From positions 1 to 64,000 of the forward strand of contig NZ_QWEK01000024.1 in assembly GCF_009935845.1 (NCBI RefSeq): a DNA stretch of 64,000 bases. The letters run 5' to 3'. This DNA is from Pseudoflavonifractor sp. 524-17. Its GTDB lineage: Bacteria > Bacillota > Clostridia > Oscillospirales > Oscillospiraceae. The notes beneath the pieces are model-generated. The model was given only the letters and a program-made list of their open reading frames with translations. It was not told the origin of the DNA and did no database searches. The position numbers and the translations under genes are program-made. Below are positions 1 through 7,886 of the stretch, in pieces (the first letter of the stretch is position 1; every line of letters starts with the position of its first letter).

Positions 1-88
1 CCGGGGGTTCCCCAAGGGGGGCCAACCCCCTTGGGCCCTTTGGGTCCAGGGGCCTTTCGGGAAAGGCCCCTGGCGCCGCCCGCGTAGG
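1..88 (+). repeat. Partial copy of the GC-rich MITE-like repeat (right end)
   Basis: This stretch matches the right half of the full element at 17428-17850, in the same orientation: a GGGGGTTCCCC...CCCCTTGGGCCC palindromic part, the TTTGGGTCCAGG block, the CCTTTCGGGAAAGG hairpin and the GGCGCCGCCCGCG terminus. It starts at the window edge, so the full element may continue to the left. No coding potential is seen. The following gene begins 100 bases later. Confidence 0.75.
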
Positions 89-187
89 GCCCTCCCCGGG
101 AGCTCCCCCGCGTTTTAAGGAAAAAGTTGCCTCTTTCCGTTCAAAAGCAGTAGAGTCCCTCTCAATCCACCGAAGGAGGAATGCAGC

Positions 188-688
188 ATGGCAGCTTACA
201 CACCAAATTATCAGCTCCACCAGTGGGTGGGCAGCGACCAGTTCCGGCGGACGGATTTTAACGAGGATTTTGCCAAAATCGACGCCGCCCTGGGGCAAAA
301 GGCAGAGAAAACCGCGCTGGCCGCCCTGCAAACTCAGGTGAACGGCAAGGCGGACCAGAGCGCCGTGGACCAGCGGTTCCAGGCCGTCACCCAGACGGTG
401 GCGGAGCGGTGCCGCATGGCGTTCGGCAGCTACACCGGCAACAATGCCGCCAGCCGGACCATCTCCCTGCCCTTCTCTCCCAAGGCGGTGTTTGTGGAGG
501 CTGCCGCGGGCCTGCGGCAGGGGGACGGAAGGCACCGGGGCGGGCTGGCCCTGCTGGGGTACCCCGCAAAGAACGGCAACAACCTGTACGTCACCCTCAC
601 CGGCTTCGGCTTCACCGTCTATTATGGGAGCGGCGGCGCCGGCACCAACGACAGCACCTGGATTTACAACTACCTGGCCCTGGGATAA
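188..688 (+). CDS. Phage tail-fibre-like hypothetical protein
   Basis: A 166-residue protein with no signal peptide or membrane segment. The first 40 residues (AYTPNYQLHQW, then TDFNEDFAKIDAAL) resemble a short N-terminal module seen in many Clostridia prophage tail or baseplate-associated proteins. A helical stretch at about residues 40-75 is consistent with a coiled-coil shaft. The Gly/Asn/Ser-rich C-terminus, ending TWIYNYLALG, resembles a fibre tip. The start is fixed by a strong AAGGAGG seven to nine bases upstream of ATG 188. A weak promoter (TTGCCT 127-132, TAGAGT 151-156) lies between the repeat and the gene. No other phage genes are nearby, so it may be a stand-alone cargo gene or a prophage remnant. 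The family assignment rests on recognition of the N-terminal pattern only; the host role is unknown. Confidence 0.7.
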   Translation: MAAYTPNYQLHQWVGSDQFRRTDFNEDFAKIDAALGQKAEKTALAALQTQVNGKADQSAVDQRFQAVTQTVAERCRMAFGSYTGNNAASRTISLPFSPKAVFVEAAAGLRQGDGRHRGGLALLGYPAKNGNNLYVTLTGFGFTVYYGSGGAGTNDSTWIYNYLALG

Positions 689-697
689 GGGCAAAAG

Positions 698-735
698 AGC
701 ACCCCCGGGCCCATTTGGACCCGGGGGTGCTTGTT
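698..735 (+). terminator. Intrinsic terminator after the tail-fibre-like gene
   Basis: A 12-bp perfect stem (AGCACCCCCGGG at 698-709 with its complement at 720-731) is followed by TTGTTGTT. It lies between convergent genes and separates this gene from the S-layer gene on the other strand. Confidence 0.85.
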
Positions 736-751
736 GTTATGAAAAACTTAG

Positions 752-3700
752 TTACTGTGCCAAAGCAGGGGCAACAGAGGTTGCGCCGATTTCAAATTCA
801 AAAGTAAAGGTTCCCGTAGCAGTTTTGGTGTCTTTAACTGTCACACTAGTGTTAGCATCAAGCACGTAATCAGTGCCAGCAGTACCGGAAAGGGTACCAA
901 CCGCATATGTGCCAGTCAAATCAGCAAAGCTGAATACAGCATCACCGGAAGCAGTACCGCTAAGAGTTACAGTCACTGTGACGGTATCGCCAGGCATCTT
1001 GGCGGTCTGAGCAATAGCAGTAGGCGTAGCAGTGACACCGTTCTTAGTAACGGCAGTAGCCGCAACAGTTACAGTAGGCTTATCCATAAACTCAGCACTA
1101 AAGTCGCTGGCCTGAGCAGGAATCGTGTCGCCATTCTCGTAGTAGTTGCTGCCAACCTTAACCATCTTGCTTGCCTCAGCAGTCACACTATAAGTGCTTG
1201 TGGTATCAGCATTAGCAACATCACCGCCGCCAACCAGCGTCAATTTGTTGTTGGCATCGCCGTTGGTCACAGTAACAGTAATAGCTGTGGGCGCAGGCGT
1301 AGTGCCGTCGGAGATGTCGATGGTAGTACTGGCCGCGGCGGTGGTGTAGTACATGGTAAAGGCGTTAGTGCTTCCGGCCTTCAGTACAGCATCGCCAATC
1401 TTAGCGCCGCCACTGACCTCAAGAGTGATGGTAACATCGGCCGCGGGAGCCTTCTGGGGCTTAACCGTGATGGTGGCCTCGTCGCCGACGTTGGTAACAC
1501 CCGTGCAGGTGATGTCAAACTTGGTGCCGTCCTGGGCGGTGTACACTCCGCTGGCGTATGCGGCCTCACCTGCCATGGCGGCCTTCTTCTGGAAGGTCAC
1601 AGTGGCGGCGGTGGGGGTAGCGGCCTGGGAGAAGGTCACGTTGTAGGCGGGCATGGTGAAGTCAACAGCGGTGGTAGTCTTGTTGATCTCCTTGGTCTCG
1701 CCATTGTACGCAGCGCTGATGGTCTGGTCCGCACTAGCGGCGACGCTCAGAACGGTACCGGAGGGGACATAGCTGGTTGTTCCGCTGGCGTAAGGAGTGT
1801 CGCCGTTCTTCACAGAGACAGTGCCCACATTGTTGGTGTAGCCGTAACCGTCATACAGGACAATGTCCTTCGTGCTGTTGTTAACTGTGGCAACAAGAGT
1901 AAAGGTAGTACCAACAGCGGTGCTGCTTCCGATAGAAGTGGCCGCGCTGTAGGTGGTGCCGCTCTTGGCCAGCAGAGTGCTGTTAGCTTGGTCGGTGATC
2001 TTCAGGGTCTCGCCGTTGGCCAGGAAGCCCGGGTCCTTGCCGTTGTAGGTGACGCTGGCCAGAGGCACGCCGTTGATGGTCAGCTCATCGGTAAAGCCGT
2101 CGCTGTAGCTAATGATAACTTTACCATCGCGGATGCTTACCCGATCCACGTCGTCATACTTCTCGCGGACCAGCTCAGCGATCTTGGCGTTGCTGGGCAT
2201 ACCGTCGCCGTAGTAGTAACGGACGTTCAGGCTACTGCCGCTGATGGCCACAGTGGGATCGTACTCGGCGTGTCCATCGCCGCCCTTCTCATCGGGGGTG
2301 ACATAGTAAGCCATGAGGATCTCGTCGCTGCTGTTGACCAGCACCCAGACGTCGTCGTTCAGGTTCACCGCGCCGCCCAGGATGCCGTCGGCGGGGTTGG
2401 GGTTGCTGGTGTTGTCGATGATGACGGACTTGTCGGTGATCTTGTACTCCTCGCCGGTGCCGCCGTCCAGGACCAGGGTGTCCTTAATGGGCTGGCGCTT
2501 CACGGAGCCGGTGACATAGAAGCTGTTGCCTGCGGGGCTGGTCAGCTCGTAGTCGCCGTTGGTGTCCACGGTGTACAGGTACAGGCCGTCCTTGACCACG
2601 GTGTTGTTAGTCACATCGGAACCCAGGTAGCGGGAGACGTGAATGTCCTTGCCCTCGGTCTCGCCGTTGAGGATAGCGCCCACATTGATATAGTCGCTGG
2701 TCACATAGCCGCTGTTGTAGACGAACAGGTGGTCGCCGGCCTCCTCCTTGGCGGAGGTGTCGGTGAGGGCCACGGCGCCGATGTCAAACTTGCTGTTCAG
2801 GGCCAGCAGGGCGGAACCCTTGGTGCCGTCCACAGAGGGGGCGTTGCTGCGGCCCACGTACACGGAGACCTTGTCGATCTCGCCGTTGGCCTTGGTGTTC
2901 ACATAGAAGAACACGGAGGAGTTATTGGCATAATAGGTACGCAGCTCGGGGGTCTTGCCGGTGCCGGCGCCGCGCAGATCCTTCGCGGTCAGAATGTCCA
3001 CCTGATCCGCATTGGAGGAAGTGAGCTTGACAGCAGTCATGCCCTTGTCGTGCTCGGGGAAGCTGCCGTCAGCGGTCTCAACCGCGCCGCCCTTGGGCAG
3101 CATCAGCTTGATCGCGCCGGACTTGTTCACGGTATAGGAGAAGATCAGGCCCCGCATATCTTCCTCGTTGACGAGGAAGTTTGTGGTATCGGTATCACCG
3201 CCCACAACATCGATGTCGCTCTTGTTGTCCAGCTCGTAGGTCTTGGTGGTGCCGTCAGCCAGGGTGACCTTCACCCGGTCGGTGCCGATGGAGCCGCCGG
3301 CCTCCGCGCCCCAGACGTAGGCGTACTGGTAAGCGGCCTCGTCCACCTCGGTGCGGGCGACGATGTAGCCCTGGCCGTCCAGGTAGAAGGTGGCGTCGCT
3401 GCCGATAATACCCTTGTCGGCGGGATCGCTGGCGGCGAAGAAATCAGCGGAGTCGGTGTAGGTGGGGGCGAAGGACACGGTGTAGTTGGTGCCGTCCACG
3501 GTCAGGTTGCTGGTGTAGCTGCCCTTGGCGGTGCCCACATAGTCGGTCTTGTCGCCGTTCACTTCCTTCAGCTTGTAGGCATCCACGGTGCCGGTAACGG
3601 ACTCCGCCTCTTCCACATACAGGCGGCCGCCGATGTAGGAGGTGAGGACCACGCTGTCCCGGGCCACGTCCTCAAAGCCAACCACGTCGTCCTTGTCGTC

Positions 3701-5035
3701 GGCGGTGAAGGTCTTGCCGCCGGCCCGGGCCACGGTGATGGAGCCGTCGTCCTTCTCGGAGTACTTGGTGACCTTGCCCAGCTCCACGGTGTTCAGGAGA
3801 ACGTAGTCCACATCGCCGTCGTTGTCGGTGTCGATGAGGATCTTCTCAACGCCGGTGGTGCCGCTCTTGGCGGCCAGGGCGGCGTCCAGCGTACGCAGGG
3901 AGGCGTAGTTCTCGGCCACCTTGGTGTCGGGGGTGATGTCCAGGTTGTTCTTGTCGGCCATCTTGTTGATGGTGTCGCCGGAGTAGTCGCTAAACTCCTT
4001 GTTGTCATCGCTGGTGATGACGCTGCCCAGCACCTTGGACTTCAGGGAGGTGCTGTCTGGCTTGACGAAGAAATACACGCCCCGGCCCAGCTGATCGGCC
4101 TCGGTCTGGGTGACAAAGGTGTACTCGCGGTTGTCGGCGTAGGCGCCCTGGTCCTCGCCGTTGGTAACCAGGATTTTGGTGCGGCCGCTGTCCAGCGCGG
4201 AGCCGACCACGCCGCCCTTGGTGTCCCGGTCCTTGTCGGTGTTCCTGGCGCCCAGGTCGGCGTAGTCGTTGGCAACTACGATGCCCTCAACCTTGACGGC
4301 CTTGAACTTGTCCTCCAGCAGGCTCACGTTGCGGGTGGTGCCGCCGGCCAGCCGGGTGACGAAGACCCGCTGGGGAGTAACAGTTACCTGACCGTTGGGA
4401 GAGATGCCGGTGACCATCTCGTATTTCACGGTGTCCGCATTCAGGGCGTTGTAGATCATCTGGGCCGCCTGGTCGCGGGTGATGGGCTCGGAGGTGTTCA
4501 TGTTCTCCAGCTCGTCGTACAGGCCCACGGAGTTGGCCAGGGTGTCGGTGGTCAGCTGCCACCCGGCGCCGCCGATGTTCTCATACTGGGTGTTGTAGCC
4601 CAGCGCCACCAGCAGCATCTTGGCCGCGGCGGAGCCGGTCACATTGTCGCCGGGGGCGAAGGTGTTGTTGCCCCGACCGGCCACGATGCCCTGCTGTACG
4701 CAGTAGGCGATGTAGGCCTCGGCCCAGTGGCCCTGGGTGTCGGTGAAGGTGGACTTTACGTCCGCGCCCAGCACGGGCTCCACGCCGCCGTTGAGGACGA
4801 CGCAGCACAGGCGGGCGAAGGACGCGCGGTCGATGTTGGAGGCGGGGTCATATCCGCCGCCGGGTACGCCGGCGATGACACCCAGCTCAGTCACCATCGC
4901 GACCGCCTCTTTGTGAACGATCTCATCCTTGTCGGTGAAATCGTTGAAGCTCGCAGCACCAGCGCCGGTGGCCATCATGCCGGCAACCATCGTGGACGCC
5001 AGGCCCATGCTGAGAGCTCTCTTGAGGTTTCTCAT
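752..5035 (-). CDS. SLH-domain S-layer-like surface protein, 1427 aa
   Basis: A very large exported protein. Residues 1-28 form a signal peptide (basic MRNLKRAL start, hydrophobic core, AGA-A cleavage region). Three SLH-type repeats follow at roughly residues 30-80, 95-147 and 155-200 (for example FTDTQGHWAEAYIAYC and ITRDQAAQMIYNAL). SLH modules tether proteins to pyruvylated secondary cell-wall polymers, so this protein should coat the cell surface. The rest is Thr/Ser/Val/Gly-rich beta-sheet sequence with tandem Ig-like segments towards the C-terminus. The start has an AAGGAGGA Shine-Dalgarno sequence at good spacing. A TATACT -10 box (complement of 5093-5098) lies about 60 bases upstream, with no good -35. 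Size, composition and isolation as a single gene fit a major S-layer subunit, but a minor SLH adhesin cannot be excluded. A long antisense reading frame opposite it is a compositional artefact. Confidence 0.9.
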   Translation of the reverse strand: MRNLKRALSMGLASTMVAGMMATGAGAASFNDFTDKDEIVHKEAVAMVTELGVIAGVPGGGYDPASNIDRASFARLCCVVLNGGVEPVLGADVKSTFTDTQGHWAEAYIAYCVQQGIVAGRGNNTFAPGDNVTGSAAAKMLLVALGYNTQYENIGGAGWQLTTDTLANSVGLYDELENMNTSEPITRDQAAQMIYNALNADTVKYEMVTGISPNGQVTVTPQRVFVTRLAGGTTRNVSLLEDKFKAVKVEGIVVANDYADLGARNTDKDRDTKGGVVGSALDSGRTKILVTNGEDQGAYADNREYTFVTQTEADQLGRGVYFFVKPDSTSLKSKVLGSVITSDDNKEFSDYSGDTINKMADKNNLDITPDTKVAENYASLRTLDAALAAKSGTTGVEKILIDTDNDGDVDYVLLNTVELGKVTKYSEKDDGSITVARAGGKTFTADDKDDVVGFEDVARDSVVLTSYIGGRLYVEEAESVTGTVDAYKLKEVNGDKTDYVGTAKGSYTSNLTVDGTNYTVSFAPTYTDSADFFAASDPADKGIIGSDATFYLDGQGYIVARTEVDEAAYQYAYVWGAEAGGSIGTDRVKVTLADGTTKTYELDNKSDIDVVGGDTDTTNFLVNEEDMRGLIFSYTVNKSGAIKLMLPKGGAVETADGSFPEHDKGMTAVKLTSSNADQVDILTAKDLRGAGTGKTPELRTYYANNSSVFFYVNTKANGEIDKVSVYVGRSNAPSVDGTKGSALLALNSKFDIGAVALTDTSAKEEAGDHLFVYNSGYVTSDYINVGAILNGETEGKDIHVSRYLGSDVTNNTVVKDGLYLYTVDTNGDYELTSPAGNSFYVTGSVKRQPIKDTLVLDGGTGEEYKITDKSVIIDNTSNPNPADGILGGAVNLNDDVWVLVNSSDEILMAYYVTPDEKGGDGHAEYDPTVAISGSSLNVRYYYGDGMPSNAKIAELVREKYDDVDRVSIRDGKVIISYSDGFTDELTINGVPLASVTYNGKDPGFLANGETLKITDQANSTLLAKSGTTYSAATSIGSSTAVGTTFTLVATVNNSTKDIVLYDGYGYTNNVGTVSVKNGDTPYASGTTSYVPSGTVLSVAASADQTISAAYNGETKEINKTTTAVDFTMPAYNVTFSQAATPTAATVTFQKKAAMAGEAAYASGVYTAQDGTKFDITCTGVTNVGDEATITVKPQKAPAADVTITLEVSGGAKIGDAVLKAGSTNAFTMYYTTAAASTTIDISDGTTPAPTAITVTVTNGDANNKLTLVGGGDVANADTTSTYSVTAEASKMVKVGSNYYENGDTIPAQASDFSAEFMDKPTVTVAATAVTKNGVTATPTAIAQTAKMPGDTVTVTVTLSGTASGDAVFSFADLTGTYAVGTLSGTAGTDYVLDANTSVTVKDTKTATGTFTFEFEIGATSVAPALAQ

Positions 5036-5097
5036 CTAGATGTTCCTCCTTGCTAAAATTTGAGTCAAAAGGGGTTGTTATCCAGCCAGGAAAGTAT

Positions 5098-5290
5098 AAC
5101 ACTTCTTACATCGCGAAAAACGGGCGGAAAACTGCTGAAAACCGCCTCAAAAGCGCCAAAAATCAGGCGCAGAAGTTCCCGTGGTAGACATTTGGTAGAC
5201 ATTTCTTCTGCCCGGAACGCAGGAAATCCCGGGACCCGTTGCAGCACAACGGATTCCGGGGTTTCCTTGGTAGACATTTGGTAGACATGG
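5098..5290 (+). repeat. Hairpin repeat with GGTAGACAT motif, upstream of the S-layer gene
   Basis: The 360 bases between the S-layer and sleB genes hold no gene. They contain an imperfect hairpin (5222-5237 with 5251-5266) and the unit GGTAGACATTTGGTAGACAT twice (5182-5202 and 5269-5288). A related copy sits at 48298-48398: it shares AACACTTCTT, the GCAG(C/T)ACAACGGATTCCGGGG hairpin half and TTTGGTAGACATG. This is a dispersed extragenic repeat of unknown function that is probably transcribed into the leader or upstream region of the S-layer gene. Confidence 0.65.
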
Positions 5291-5351
5291 GCCCGCAAGG
5301 GTGGGGCTGGGGCGGATCAGCGGCCTCTGAATTCATCGGAGAAGCAGCACC

Positions 5352-5375
5352 AATGGACAATATTTTTTGTCCATT
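5352..5375 (-). terminator. Hairpin downstream of sleB
   Basis: A perfect 9-bp inverted repeat (AATGGACAA / TTGTCCATT) with a six-base AT loop lies 20 bases after the sleB stop codon. There is no clear U-tract on the minus strand, so it may act in 3'-end protection rather than efficient termination. Confidence 0.5.
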
Positions 5376-5395
5376 TCCTATGCACCACGGAGCAA

Positions 5396-6076
5396 TTAAG
5401 CGCAGAACCGATGCTGCCCGATGACCTTGATCAGCGGCCGGCTCCAGATCCAGCCGCTGGTGGCGGTGCTGGGATTAAAGTAATAAATGGCGCCGCCGCT
5501 GGGATCGGCGCCGTTGATGGCATCTCGGGCGGCGCGGACGGCAGAGTCGGCCACAGGCTGGTCAAACTGTCCGTCCACCATGCAGGTGAAAGCGCCGGGC
5601 TGGTAGACTACGCCGGCAATGGAGTTGGGGAAGGAGGGGTGGTTCACCCGGTTGAGGATAACCGCCCCTACAGCCACCTGGCCGGAGTAGGGCTCTCCTC
5701 TGGCCTCAGCGGAGATGACCCGGGCCAGCAGCTCTACTTCCCCGGACTGGCCGCCGGTGGTGCTCCCGCCGCCGCTGGATGGCATTCCCAGAGCGGCCAG
5801 GGTGGCCGGGCCGGCGATACCGTCCGCCGTCAGGCCGTTGGATCGCTGAAAGTATTTGACCGCCGCGGTGGTGGCGCTGCCGTAGATGCCGTCCACGCTG
5901 CCGGTGTAGTAGCCCCAGTTTTTTAGCTTGGTCTGTATGGTGCGCACCGGCTCGCCGGTGGATCCCTGGCGGTAAGTGGCGGCAAGGGCGCCGTTCTGAA
6001 AGAGACAGATGACCAAAATATTTACCGCGAACAGAAGCACCAGCCCCTTGGTGAGCCGCTTTTTATCCTGATACAA
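5396..6076 (-). CDS. sleB: Spore cortex-lytic cell wall hydrolase (SleB family)
   Basis: A 226-residue protein with the layout of germination-specific lytic transglycosylases. A signal-anchor or signal peptide occupies about residues 1-34 (GLVLLFAVNILVICLF). A peptidoglycan-binding domain follows at about 36-98 (VRTIQTKLKNWGYYTGSVDG, then VKYFQRSNGL), then a Gly/Ser linker and a Hydrolase_2/SleB catalytic domain at 115-226 with the SAEARGE motif that carries the catalytic glutamate. SleB degrades muramic-delta-lactam cortex during germination. The start is TTG at 6076-6074, ten bases after AAGGAGG; an upstream extension of the open frame has no ribosome site and would remove the signal peptide from the N-terminus. 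A small CCGGGC hairpin (6096-6112) sits just before the ribosome site. A sigma-G-like promoter precedes it. A vegetative SleB-like hydrolase is the alternative. Confidence 0.9.
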   Translation of the reverse strand: MYQDKKRLTKGLVLLFAVNILVICLFQNGALAATYRQGSTGEPVRTIQTKLKNWGYYTGSVDGIYGSATTAAVKYFQRSNGLTADGIAGPATLAALGMPSSGGGSTTGGQSGEVELLARVISAEARGEPYSGQVAVGAVILNRVNHPSFPNSIAGVVYQPGAFTCMVDGQFDQPVADSAVRAARDAINGADPSGGAIYYFNPSTATSGWIWSRPLIKVIGQHRFCA

Positions 6077-6165
6077 TATGTGAGCGCCTCCTTGTCCGGG
6101 CGGACCGCCCGGAGCGAAATTGGAATAAAGCTGCGGCGCGTACCGGACATGCCGCCGCTGCTTTT

Positions 6166-6195
6166 TAGTGTACGGGAAGAGGCGCGGGGTTATGC
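6166..6195 (-). promoter_or_regulatory. Candidate sigma-G-type promoter for sleB
   Basis: Reading the minus strand, GCATA (complement of 6191-6195) is followed by 18 bases and then TACACTA (complement of 6166-6172). This resembles the forespore sigma-G consensus GHATR-N18-CATWHTA with two -10 mismatches, and sleB is a sigma-G gene in Bacillus. It leaves an untranslated leader of about 80 bases. Confidence 0.45.
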
Positions 6196-6227
6196 GCCGG
6201 CGCGGTGAGATAAATTTTACAGAGAGG

Positions 6228-6257
6228 GTATGATTTTTCCATAAAAGGGCCATACTG
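6228..6257 (+). promoter_or_regulatory. Candidate sigma-F/G-type promoter for the spoIIR operon
   Basis: GTATG at 6228-6232, a 15-base gap, and GGCCATACTG at 6248-6257 resemble the sigma-F pattern GYWTA-N16-GGHRAARHTR. The match is 4 of 5 and 8 of 10 with a spacer one base short. The -10 also reads as a sigma-G-like CATACTG. SpoIIR is made under sigma-F in Bacillus, which fits. This is an inference from pattern only. Confidence 0.45.
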
Positions 6258-6286
6258 GAAGAAACAAGCGGAAAGGATGTGGGGAA

Positions 6287-6571
6287 GTGGTAAAAGGGGT
6301 GTCCCGCCGGGTGATTGTGGTAAAGTCCCCCGACCCGCGTCTCTTTGAAGAGGCGATTTTTATTGTCAAGGAGGAGGCGTTCAGCCAGAAGGGGGTGTCG
6401 GCAGAGCAGGTCCTTCAGGAGGCCCGGAAGGTGGCTAAGGGCTATGTCCGCCGGAACACGCCCCTGGGGCGGCTGCTGCGGAAGATCCCCGCTCCGGCGT
6501 ATGTGGCCATGGGGGCGGCGGCCTCCACCATCTGCTGGGGGATTGGATTTTATACCATGACGTTGGGCTGA
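6287..6571 (+). CDS. Small conserved membrane protein upstream of spoIIR
   Basis: A 94-residue protein of unknown function. The soluble N-terminus (VIVVKSPDPRLFEEAIFIVKEE, then GVSAEQVLQEARKVAKGYV) is predicted mostly helical, and one hydrophobic segment lies at residues 70-92 (YVAMGAAASTICWGIGF), giving a C-tail-anchored layout. The start is GTG 6287 with an AAAGGA ribosome site nine bases upstream; no ATG is available in frame. It ends 16 bases before spoIIR and probably shares its promoter, so a role in the forespore or in SpoIIR export is possible but unproven. I recognise the sequence pattern as common in related Clostridia, without a known activity. Confidence 0.75.
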   Translation: MVKGVSRRVIVVKSPDPRLFEEAIFIVKEEAFSQKGVSAEQVLQEARKVAKGYVRRNTPLGRLLRKIPAPAYVAMGAAASTICWGIGFYTMTLG

Positions 6572-6587
6572 CAAAGGAGAAGAGACG

Positions 6588-7232
6588 ATGGGAAAACGGG
6601 AAAAAAAGAGGGCCGTCAACGAAAGGCTGCGGCGGTGGGAGGCGGCGCTGATGGCAGCGGTGGCTGTGGTTCTGCTGTGCGGAGCCAGGCTGGATACGGA
6701 GCAGGCCGCCCTGGCGGAGAAGGTGATCCGGCTGCATGTGCTGGCCAACTCGGACAGCGAAGAGGACCAGGCGCTGAAGCTGAAGGTGCGCGACGCGGTC
6801 CTGGCGGAGGCAGAGGGCCGCATTCCTCCTGACGCCGGCCGGGCGGAGGCAGAGGCAATCTTAAAAGACGCCCTGCCGGAGCTGGCCCAGGCCGCCGCCG
6901 GTGTGGTGGAGGCGGAGGGATATCCCTATGCCGTCACGGTATCTGTAGAGGAAAATGTGTGGTTCCCCACTAAGACATACACCGATTTCGCCCTGCCCTG
7001 CGGGACATACACCGCCCTGCGGGTGGTCATCGGCCAGGGAGACGGCCAAAACTGGTGGTGTGTGGTTTTCCCGCCCCTGTGTCTGGGGTCGGTGAGCGAG
7101 ACAGTACCCGCCGCCCTGGAGGGAGGGCTGAACGCCAAGGAGGTGGCGCTCATCACTGGGGAGAGCGAAGGGTATGTGGTCAAATTCAAGGCCATCGAGC
7201 TGCTGGAGGATGTCCAGCGCTGGCTGTCATAA
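6588..7232 (+). CDS. spoIIR: Stage II sporulation protein R
   Basis: A 214-residue secreted signalling protein. In Bacillus, SpoIIR is made in the forespore and activates the membrane protease SpoIIGA in the mother cell, which cuts pro-sigma-E. The sequence has a basic N-terminus and a hydrophobic export segment at about residues 17-33, followed by the family signature KVIRLHVLANSDSEEDQALK (46-65). Conserved C-terminal blocks follow: FPTKTYTDFALPCGTY and GQNWWCVVFPPLC. The length is normal for the family. ATG 6588 is preceded by AAAGGAGAAGA. It is the second gene of a two-gene operon and is followed by a strong terminator. This is one of the clearest indicators that the host forms endospores. 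Confidence 0.95.
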   Translation: MGKREKKRAVNERLRRWEAALMAAVAVVLLCGARLDTEQAALAEKVIRLHVLANSDSEEDQALKLKVRDAVLAEAEGRIPPDAGRAEAEAILKDALPELAQAAAGVVEAEGYPYAVTVSVEENVWFPTKTYTDFALPCGTYTALRVVIGQGDGQNWWCVVFPPLCLGSVSETVPAALEGGLNAKEVALITGESEGYVVKFKAIELLEDVQRWLS

Positions 7233-7257
7233 GGGCACTGTGATAAAATTCTAAAAG

Positions 7258-7306
7258 AAGCCCCCGGACTCATTCTGATATAGAATGCGGTCCGGGGGCC
7301 TCTTTG
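7258..7306 (+). terminator. Terminator after spoIIR
   Basis: GCCCCCGGAC (7260-7269) pairs with GTCCGGGGGC (7290-7299), with a second stem CATTCT/AGAATG inside, followed by CTCTTTG. The hairpin ends the sporulation operon and insulates it from the regulatory cluster beyond. Confidence 0.85.
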
Positions 7307-7469
7307 ATTCATAAAATGGTACATTATTGTATTTGAATGTAATAATTGGCGGAAATAACGGTGGGATTCATGTGCAAACAGAACAAATTTTTGCTTTATT
7401 GCCTGTAAGGGATTGCAATCTGATATTTGGTTAAATAAAATAGAACCAATGGTGCTTCGATATCTCCCT

Positions 7470-7495
7470 ATTTGGACAATATAATTCTACCAAAT
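7470..7495 (+). promoter_or_regulatory. Promoter with overlapping inverted repeat before the XRE regulator
   Basis: ATTTGG (7470-7475) and CCAAAT (7490-7495) form a perfect inverted repeat spanning a TATAAT -10 box at 7480-7485; only a weak -35 (TTCGAT, 7456-7461) is present. This geometry is typical of an operator for an autoregulating repressor, here probably the XRE protein encoded directly downstream. The rest of the 275-base gap back to spoIIR is AT-rich and shows nothing else. Confidence 0.5.
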
Positions 7496-7508
7496 GGGGG
7501 GTTGCAAA

Positions 7509-7865
7509 GTGGATATTGAAGCAATCAAAAGGATAATTGGACAAAATGTGGCAAAATACCGGGAGGAAGCCGGTCTGACCCAGGCGGAGCTTGCGGAACG
7601 GATCGGTATCAGCACCGCATTTATTTCCCGCGTGGAGCGGGGACAGAAAATGATGAAGGTCTACACCCTGTGCGCCGTGGCGCAGGCCCTGTACGTGAGC
7701 TGCGACGCGCTGGTAAATCCGCCAAGTCCGAGGACGTATCTGGAAAACATCAATGTGCTTTTGAGGGATCAGTCCGCAGAGTACCTCTCGGGGATCGAAA
7801 AGCTGATTCGGACTTGTGTGGAGGAGTTTGACGCAAGGGAAAAGAAAGGAAAACATAGAGAATAG
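7509..7865 (+). CDS. XRE-family transcriptional regulator
   Basis: About 118 residues. The N-terminal domain is a classical Cro/C1 helix-turn-helix at about residues 8-62 (NVAKYREEAGLTQAELAERIGISTAFISRVERG); the C-terminal half, about 50 residues, is helical and of unknown function. GTG 7509 is preferred because GGGGGG lies seven bases upstream; the in-frame ATG at 7494 has no ribosome site and sits within the inverted repeat. The gene opens a run of regulatory genes in the same direction (sigma factor 22 bases downstream, then anti-sigma factor), so it may control the whole cluster by binding the operator over its own promoter. The DNA target is inferred. Confidence 0.85.
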   Translation: MDIEAIKRIIGQNVAKYREEAGLTQAELAERIGISTAFISRVERGQKMMKVYTLCAVAQALYVSCDALVNPPSPRTYLENINVLLRDQSAEYLSGIEKLIRTCVEEFDAREKKGKHRE

Positions 7866-7886
7866 CAGAGAGGATGGGGAACAACG

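Noticed and set aside
188-688. A prophage region at the left edge
   Set aside because: Only one tail-fibre-like gene is seen; there is no integrase, capsid or lysis gene nearby.
1988-5056. A 1022-codon open frame antisense to the S-layer gene
   Set aside because: Its protein is a low-complexity Val/Gly/His/Ala mix with no domain and no ribosome site; it is the mirror of a GC-rich real gene with a signal peptide and SLH repeats.
5182-5288. GGTAGACAT units as a CRISPR-like array
   Set aside because: The units are only about 9-20 bases, unevenly spaced and without regular spacers; no cas genes are present.
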